NCBI GenBank assembly: GCA_028564925.1
Contig: CM053026.1
Location: 594,948,661 to 595,012,660, forward strand
Length of the DNA: 64,000 nt
Direction of reading: 5' to 3'
Origin: Lithobates sylvaticus
Lineage: Eukaryota; Chordata; Amphibia; Anura; Ranidae
A program made the translations under genes and the position numbers. The notes below the pieces were generated by a model, which did not search any database, was not told where the DNA came from, and worked only from the letters and a program-made list of their open reading frames with translations. Position 1 is the first letter of the stretch, and each line of letters opens with the position of its first letter. This document shows positions 57,739-64,000 of the stretch, piece after piece.

Positions 57739-59052
57739 TACATTCTGATCCTGCATTTAATGAGTTCATTGTATCAGCATTCAATTTCATACTGGAGCAC
57801 AATACCTTCAGCTTCAATGGCCAACACTTCCTCCAGGTGCAGGGCGTAGCCAGGGGCACCTGTGGTGCCCCTGGCTACGTCAATCTGTACCTGGGGGAGT
57901 GGGAATCCTCTCTGTCCCGGGATGAGGCTCTCTCCATGTACCCGCGCCACATCCTTTTGTGGTGCAGGTACATTGATGACAATTTCGTCCTTTGGAATGG
58001 TCCGATTGACCTCCTTCCCAGTTTTTGGATGCACTAAATAGTAACAAATTCAATCTCAAATTTACTATGGTTCATCACAATACATCTCTAAACTTTCTCA
58101 GATGTTGAGATCTTTAAAAATCCAACCAATACATTGTTATGTAAACTATACAGGAAACCCACCGCAGGCAACACCATACTTCATTCGGATAGCTTCCATC
58201 CAAGACCCCTAGTAGATTCGATTCCGTATAGTCAATTTCTGCGGATTAAACGCAACTGTTCTAATATGGAGGATTTTCCCTCTGAAGCTAGGCTTCTAAA
58301 AAAATCGCCTTTTGAAGAGAGGTTACAGCAATAAATGCTTGAAAAAGGCATTTAATAAGGTTAACAACAAGGACAGACAGGAACTATTATATGCACAGAA
58401 AAAATCTTTACCTGATAAGCATGCATATACTAGAATTGTAACCACTTTCTCCAATGAACACATACAAATTAAACAAATCTTGGGCAAATACTGGCATGTG
58501 TTAGCTAGCGACCCGGTGATAGGCCCCTTTGTCTCCCCGGCCCCCCTTGTTACATTTAAACGGAACACATCGATCGGAGATCTCCTAGTAAAAAGTGAGT
58601 TCAAAGGCCTGACCCAAGGTGACCCTTGCAATACTTTGGGCACCTTCCCTTGCGGAGCATGTGGCTACTGCCGAAATATTAATACCGACAGAAAACCACG
58701 TCTCCCTAACGGAAACGCGTTAATGTATAAACACTATGCCAACTGTCAAACAACCTATGTAGTTTATCTATTGCAATGTGAATGCGGATGCTATTACATT
58801 GGAAAGACTATACAAAATTTCTGGAAACGCCTAATTCGACACATAGTTGCTATGCAGAGTGCAGACCCAGATTTTCCTTAAGGCCGTCATGTGGCAGCAG
58901 TCCATAATAGCCGCATGCCCAAAATTCAAGTGATAGTGCTCGATAGAATTCACCAAACCTCTAGAGGTGGAGACCTTAATAAGATCTTATTACAACGCAA
59001 AATGATGTGGATTTCAAATTTAAATGCAACTTTACCCCCAGGGCTAAATTAA
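57739..59052 (+). pseudogene. Penelope-like element: RT palm, connector and GIY-YIG endonuclease
   Basis: RT text includes FIVSAFNFILEHNTFSF (from about 57763), an altered GTxxG block GVARGTCGAPGYVNLYLGEW, and the active-site block CRYIDDNFVLW (near 57967). Then [19 protein letters not shown] and [13 protein letters not shown] (58143-58255), the typical PLE thumb. After a frame change, 58312-58881 (189 codons) carries KQILGKYWHVL, CGACGYC (zinc-like cysteines, 114-120), the GIY-YIG core YVVYLLQCECGCYYIGKT (149-166) and an arginine-rich helix (RLIRH). In the same frame past one TAA (58879-58881) the domain goes on to LPPGLN at 59049. At least two frame changes and one stop: not active. The N-terminal half of RT is gone. 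Confidence 0.9.
57845..57879. other. Perfect 16-bp hairpin within the PLE RT GTxxG region
   Basis: CGTAGCCAGGGGCACC, loop TGT, then GGTGCCCCTGGCTACG. It falls exactly where PLE RTs have the RGTAMGTxxAP block, and the peptide there is altered (RGTCGAPGY). Confidence 0.85.
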
Positions 59053-59788
59053 ATTCTTAGTTTTAAACCCTTTCTGCAAGGCTTCTCCACAGGGGTTTAT
59101 GAAAGTGATCTTTAAGAATTATAGGAATTTATTTACCTTTCTGTGATTTACATTTAATTGAGTTTTTTTTTTTTCTTTTCCTATGTATTATTATCAATTT
59201 AATCTTGTATGTGTATTATCAATTGAATGTAATTTGTTGTTCTTAATTAATTTTAGAGACAGAGTCCGGACCCAGGTATCCAGATTTGCAGTTCCAATTG
59301 AACCATATATATCCTTTTTTTACACAATCTTTTTTGTTTTCGCTATGGCCTGAATTTTGATGGGTTGTTTCCTGTTTTTTAGGGGCATCTTTGGCGGCTG
59401 TGGGGGGCCCGGTACCTAATATCGTTGTCCCGGGGCCACTTCCGGCTGCTGGTTGCCTCTGATGGAGCCACTGTAGGCGCGCTTGCGCCTGTATGTGATG
59501 CTCTTGGTGGTTGACTTCCCGGCCGGGCCCCCCCTCGCGTCGGCGGCGTTCCGACGTCTGACGTCATCGCGTCTATGATGCGGTGGCGCCAGACGCCGTT
59601 ACGCCGGTGGAGCGGCGTTGTATGCTGCCTTTGCTGACACTTTGGTCAGTGAGTAGGCGGTGGTGAACATGCCACATGGGTGGATCCCTTCTCTCCCTCT
59701 CCTTTATGTCCCTCCCATCGGTCTGATGGATGATGATTAGGATTGGGACCCCTCCTCTCTGTGGGTGTTAACCTAGTTCCACAGGGAG

Positions 59789-59797
59789 TATATAAAT
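59789..59797 (+). promoter_or_regulatory. TATA-box-like site in the PLE tail
   Basis: GGGAGTATATAAATCAACTC downstream of a CpG-rich segment. The role as an internal PLE promoter is inferred. Confidence 0.45.
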
Positions 59798-60213
59798 CAA
59801 CTCAGCACTATGCACCTGCTGCTCATCTCATTCCCATGAATCTTGGTTACTATCTGTTAGCAGACAACCTGGTAAGCTACACCTCTCACTTACTACATTT
59901 GCTGACCTAGATGACTTTATAAAACTGTATATGTAGTTATACTTGTCAGCTTGTTATATTCAGACTGGCTCACTCTTTGTGACAACTGATTCTCAGTTAT
60001 TTTTAGGTCACTAATTTGAGGTTTACCTTTCCTGAAACTTCATTACAACTGAGGCTTCCTTGTTCTTAATTACCGAGTGAGTTTTAGCTACCCTACTTTC
60101 AGTCTCACTGCCTTGTTAGGCACTTTTTGAGTGCAGCCTTTTGGGTGTTAAGGCGTTTGTTGTTTTTTGATTTTTACTTTATATTCAATCACTTTTCAAT
60201 ACTGAATATAAAA

Positions 60214-60244
<31 letters not shown>

Positions 60245-60703
60245 TGTTACTTATATAGGAAACTTCCGCCTACAGAAACCTGCTCCTTGTGGACGCGGCT
60301 GCCTTTCCATCTACACCCTCTTTGGCCATATTTTTGAAAACAGACCTGTTGCTCTCTATGTGAGCCGCAGTCCGTGCTACTATGCTACATCTGACCAGGC
60401 TACCTGCTGACCTGCTGACCTTCTGTCAGCTTATTGGCACTAGATATAATGTGAAGTCTGAGATTAAATACTCTTTTAATTATTTGGAAAAGTTTCTCTG
60501 ACAATAATCTGGAATTTGAGGGTTCGGATCTCTGTCTGGTTTTTCAAATAACAAACCTTTCCAAGCTATCCAGTAAGTGTATCTACTGTTCCCTCCCCCC
60601 TTTTTTGATTCATATGTGCATTTGCTTTGTTATACATGCTATTATAAAATGTTAATTATACTCTTTTGCATATTTGATAGATATTGCAGTCTCTATCTGA
60701 GAT

Positions 60704-60750
60704 CCCTGAAGAAGGAATTAGATATACAAATATTAATCCGAAACATGTTG
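60704..60750 (+). ncRNA. Hammerhead-like motif at the PLE end, complementary stem II
   Basis: CCCTGAAGAAGGAATTA, a loop, then TAATCCGAAACATGTTGG. GGAATTA pairs with TAATCC with one bulge, directly before GAAAC. The stem differs in sequence from the 56571 copy but still pairs. Confidence 0.5.
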
Positions 60751-61016
60751 GATATTAGGAGCACACTGAATAATGCCCTTACGACTTAGAGCTTTTGTGT
60801 TATCCTATTCAGAGTTTTTGCATATATATTGCTTATTATTATCTGCTATTTTTATTGTTGTTTTCTTTTGTACTACTATGATGTATTAATAACAAATGTA
60901 TATTTTTCTATACTGTTTTATATACTTGTTTCTACTGTGCCATCTAACCCCACCTTTACAAATCCCCTTAGGGCAATCCTTCCTTTTTCTCAATAGTTCC
61001 AGTGAAGGGAAATTTT

Positions 61017-61145
61017 AAAGCGTCAGCATACCAAGTAATTTTGGACTATTTCATGCTCCCGACTTTTGGGGACAGTTTGGGGATGGCCCCTTCCTGTTCC
61101 AACATAACTGCACACCAGTGCACAAAGCAAGGTTCGTAAAGACTT
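61017..61145 (+). mobile_element. Tc1-like transposase fragment
   Basis: The text near 61086-61145 reads GPFLFQHNCTPVHKARFVKT, the second catalytic block of a Tc1-type enzyme; the usual aspartate of QHDC is N here. The flanking AGTTTGGGGATGGCCCC is part of the same family. About 130 bases survive. Confidence 0.75.
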
Positions 61146-61734
61146 AGCAAGGGCGGTGGAAAATTAATTTCAAGTGCAAAAATTTACAATATAATAGTAA
61201 CTAAAACATAAAATTAAGTGTAACAATCTAAAAAATAAACATTCCAAAGTGCTATAATGGTGTTAACCTCCCAACTAAAAAGTTGCTGTACTTTAAGTTA
61301 ATCAGTATGGGAAAAATCTATAGGAGGGGTTTCCACCATCCTTGCCAAGTTTCCTTTTATACTCTTATTTTCAGTTTGATGTGTATTATATTATATGTGA
61401 AGTTGTGTATCACAGAGACCAGCATTGTGGTAATATTGAAGTTTATTGAGATTTCCATACATTAGAGGGTTCCACCATTATTGTTAAATCATTGATCAGT
61501 AAGTTAGCGCTGCACTTTTTTTTTTGTGGTGTGGGAACACGTAACAGTGCTTATCGGCAGGTCTTTTATTGACACTTTTATGTATTTTATTATAAATAGT
61601 AGTGTGGTCATTACCTATTATACTAAAGATTGGCATGTGGCATTAATAAACATCAATAGATTTCAGTTGTGCCCCACCAGGCTGGCCTCCCCATGGACAA
61701 TGTGCCTGGCTGCTGAGTTCATCGCCTCATCCCT
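61146..61734. other. Unassigned A/T-rich stretch
   Basis: No supported gene or repeat. Confidence 0.45.
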
Positions 61735-62110
61735 GCACTCAGTGCACTGATAGGCACCACTGATTGACAGCACTGTCGGGCACTCATAGGCAGCACTGAT
61801 TGGCACTAATAGAAAGCACTGATTGGCAGCACTGATAGGCCCCGATTGGCAGCCCTAATGGCACTGATAGGCTGCACTGATGGGTACTAATTGTCAGCAC
61901 TGACAGTCAACACTAATAAGGACTGATAGATGGCACTGGTGGGCATTGATAGACAGAATTTAGTGGCACTGATTGTCAGCACTGATGGGCACGGACAGGT
62001 GGCACTGATTGCAAGCACTGATGGGTGGCATTGGTTGGGACTGATAGACGGCACTGATACTGATAGGTGGCATTGGTTGGCAGCACTGACAGAGGAGAGG
62101 GGAGTTTTAC
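61735..62110 (+). repeat. GGCACTGAT minisatellite, mixed 10-22-bp units
   Basis: Repeated words GGCACTGAT, GGCAGCACTGAT and ATAGGCACTGATTGG in many imperfect copies. Unit length is irregular. Confidence 0.9.
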
Positions 62111-62144
62111 ACTGACCAGATAGTGTCATACACTAAGAGGCACA

Positions 62145-62400
62145 GTCATGTAATGTAACTGCCTGCAGGGAGAGAGAGGAGCTGTGAAAATTCAGTGGTG
62201 ATGTCGGGGGTGGGTGGGACCGAGCAGCTATCAAACACCAGCCAATGATTGGGCTGCTTAAGAAAGGGGGCAGAGCCACATACATGTAGTGGCTCACCCA
62301 AACTCCATCCCATTGGTTGGTGGTTGATACCTGCTCGGTTCCACCCACCCCCGACATCACCGCTGAATCCTCTCTCTCCCTGCATGCATTTACATTACAT
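62145..62400. repeat. Inverted repeat next to the minisatellite
   Basis: CATGTAATGTAACTGCCTGC at 62147 and GATGTCGGGGGTGGGTGG at 62200 reappear as complements at 62340-62400 (CCACCCACCCCCGACATC, ATTTACATTACATG). ATACACTAAG.GGCAC flanks both sides, so this may be a foldback element with a partial target duplication. Confidence 0.7.
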
Positions 62401-62504
62401 GAAAGTGTCATACACTAAGCGGCACGATCTGCTCAATAAAACTCCCCGTCTCCTCTGTCAGGAGGAGAAAATGCAATGCTAAGCGGCACCCCGTCTCCAT
62501 GCAG

Positions 62505-63540
62505 TATCATAGCTATAGTGAAGAGATTGTTAGGATCATTAAAAAACATTGGACACTACTGCAATGTGCATACCCTGAGAACATTTTCAGGAAATACCAT
62601 TAAAAGGCATATCGAAGGAACCAAACATTAAGGCCCCTTTCACACTGGGGCGGGAGCCGCGGCGGCGGTAAAGCAGCGCTATATTTAGCGCTGCTTTACC
62701 GTCGATTTAGCCGCGGTATTCGGCGGCTCGGGGGGCAGTTTTACCCCCCGCGAGCGCAGAAAAAGGGTTAAAATCCCCCGCAAAGTGCCGCCGTAGCAGC
62801 GCTTTGCGGCGGTATTACTGCGGTGTCCCATTGAAATCAATGGGTAGGAGCGGTATAGGAGTGGTGAATACACCGCTCCTATACCGCTCCAAAGATGCTG
62901 CTAGCAGGACTTTTTTTACCGTCCTGCTAGCGCACCGCTCCAGTGTGAAAGCCCGCCGGTTTTCACACTGGAGTGAATGGGGCCATTTTTTTTCAGGCGG
63001 TGTACAGTCGCTATTTTTAGCGAAAACCGCCCAAGTGTGAAAGGGGCCTAAGGGATAAGTTAGTCCATTCAGAACATAAAGGTGTAAAAAGTAGAAAAAA
63101 ATACATTATTGGAAAGCAAGATAAGTGGATTGTATCCATTCCTCAGTTGTGTGCAATGCAAATTGATGAGGAAAGGGGATCATTTTATACAACCGATAGA
63201 TAAAAGAAAAAATCATATCCATGGTTTCCACACATGCCAGACACATGTAAGTTAGTATATGTTGGAGAGACAACAAAAAAAAATCAAAGACCGAATATCA
63301 CAGCATCGGTCATCCATTCGGAATAAACAACCGGGTTTACCTGTTCCCAAATACTATATGCAATGTGGACACAGTGATACAGATTTAGAGATACGTGGAA
63401 TAAAAGGGGAGGTGATAGGATCCTGGAGATGACAGAGGGAGGTTTGGTGGATAAAACAATTTAACTCTTTACACCCATATGGCTTAAACAAAGATTACAA
63501 TCTATATCTGTTTTTGTGAAATATATATATACTGTAGCCA
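62505..63540 (+). pseudogene. Penelope-like element 3' fragment with GIY-YIG remnant, split by a MITE
   Basis: 62520-62590 reads EEIVRIIKKHWTLLQCAYP, the PLE connector. After the inserted element, 63240-63520 reads LVYVGETT (GIY-YIG second half), then KDRISQHRSSIRNKQPGLPVPKYYMQCGH across frames, ending WWIKQFNSLHPYGLNKDYN, the typical PLE C-terminus. The first half of the GIY block and the cysteines are worn. Dead by several frame breaks. Confidence 0.8.
62632..63048. mobile_element. TIR element with GGCCCCTTTCACACT ends, nested in the PLE
   Basis: Left GGCCCCTTTCACACTGGGGC and right CCCAAGTGTGAAAGGGGCC are inverted with about one mismatch; TAA lies on both sides (62629-62631, 63049-63051), which fits a PIF/Harbinger-type target. 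The interior is rich in GCGGC/GCGCTGCTTTACCG pairs. No coding capacity. Confidence 0.8.
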
Positions 63541-63780
63541 TGGGGCAATAAATGATACAGAGGATGTCTTGAGAGAATACTTTTACTAAAGATTTTGTGT
63601 TTTATATTCACTGCTCTTTTAAGAGAGAAGAGATTAAATCTTTTGAAGTATTGTGCGGTGTATACTGAACAGTGAAAAAAAACGAGAATAGTCTCCACAG
63701 TTTATGTGATATATTTCTAATGGGTTTACCCTTTTCTGTTTTGTATAGCAGAATTTTTGTTTAGTCGTTTACACATCTAA

Positions 63781-64000
63781 AGCCCCATACACACGGTCGG
63801 ACAATCCGCGGACAAGGTCCGTCGGATCATGTCCGTCGTACTTTGTCCGATGTTGGTTTTGCGTACACACGGTCGGACAAAGTTGTCGGAAAATCCGATC
63901 ATTCTGAACGTGGTGACGTTTGTTGCCTACGACGGGACAACGTAGAGGCTAGTAGCCAATAGCTTTGGTCTTGTAATGTGATCTGAGCATGCGTAGCACT
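63781..64000. mobile_element. PIF/Harbinger-like MITE, copy D, cut by the window end
   Basis: Starts GCCCCATACACACGGTCGG after TAA (63778-63780) and carries GATCATTCTGAACGTGGTGA and TCTGAGCATGCGTAGCACT, the complement of copies B and C. Its other end lies outside the window. Confidence 0.8.

Larger units (their letters stand above)
59360..60780 (+). repeat. PLE 3' tail / terminal region with GC-rich promoter-like part
   Basis: After the GIY-YIG text there is a GC-rich segment (59380-59660) with CpG-rich words such as GCGTCGGCGGCG, then a TATA box, then A/T-rich text with an AT microsatellite (60217-60242), ending with the hammerhead-like motif. PLEs often carry terminal repeats holding promoter and ribozyme motifs, which fits. 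The right edge is approximate. Confidence 0.55.

Noticed and set aside
61735-62110. CRISPR-like array because of regular short repeats
   Set aside because: Units are adjacent and imperfect with no unique spacers, and the DNA is eukaryotic.

Overview
The window looks like non-coding, transposon-saturated DNA from an amphibian, most likely a frog. I see no host exon, tRNA, rRNA or CRISPR array that I can support. The organism call rests on the repeat mix: many Penelope-like element (PLE) fragments with GIY-YIG domains, Tc1/mariner copies with long inverted ends, L1/Tx1-like and CR1-like LINEs, PIF/Harbinger-like and hAT-like MITEs, and many short elements inserted at TTAA. Some consensus ends seem familiar to me from ranid frogs. 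That is recognition from memory, not a search.

Layout. 1-3385 is a compound repeat with 21-bp periodicity and inverted ends. 4.5-10 kb holds a Harbinger-like MITE, a 5'-truncated retroposon with a 10-bp target duplication, and an AT microsatellite split by a hAT-like element. 10.9-13.5 kb is a decayed L1-type LINE (5' leader with a YY1-like site, ORF1 start, endonuclease and RT remnants) with two MITEs nested in it, followed by a foldback element and two TIR elements at 14.2-15.0 kb. 16.3-19.2 kb is a broken endogenous retrovirus fossil on the minus strand, with one 1.1-kb LTR and a tRNA-Pro-type primer site. 20.9-21.7 kb is a PLE reverse transcriptase fragment. 23446-25067 is the best preserved mobile element: a Tc1 transposon with nearly identical 214-bp ends and a 340-codon transposase interrupted by a single TGA.

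27.3-30.1 kb is a stack of elements inserted at TTAA sites in one older repeat. 30.8-31.8 kb is a large inverted repeat. 34.4-35.6 kb holds two TIR elements sharing one TTAA. 38.3-39.6 kb is a CR1-type copy split twice by later insertions. 40.2-43.8 kb is a head-to-head PLE pair. 46.4-47.1 kb is a ~139-bp tandem array. 47.7-49.6 kb is an L1 reverse transcriptase split by a hAT-type MITE with a perfect 8-bp target duplication and a G-rich 22-bp minisatellite inside it. 49.6-50.8 kb is a decayed Tc1. 56.0-60.8 kb holds an inverted repeat and a PLE with RT (YIDD) and GIY-YIG remnants. 62.5-63.5 kb is a further PLE 3' end split by a MITE.

The signal I find most worth following is a short structured motif, CTGA(T/A)GAAG - stem-loop - GAAAC(G/A)(C/A)GT, seen at five places (30948, 31638, 43511, 56571, 60704), mainly beside PLE sequence. 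It resembles a hammerhead ribozyme core with one extra A, and at least two copies have different but still complementary stem II sequences. Unique-looking stretches (about 3.4-4.5, 33-34.4, 35.6-38.3, 43.8-45.7 and 50.8-54.7 kb) may be intron or intergenic background; a few sub-stretches have a conserved-noncoding look, but nothing here proves it.
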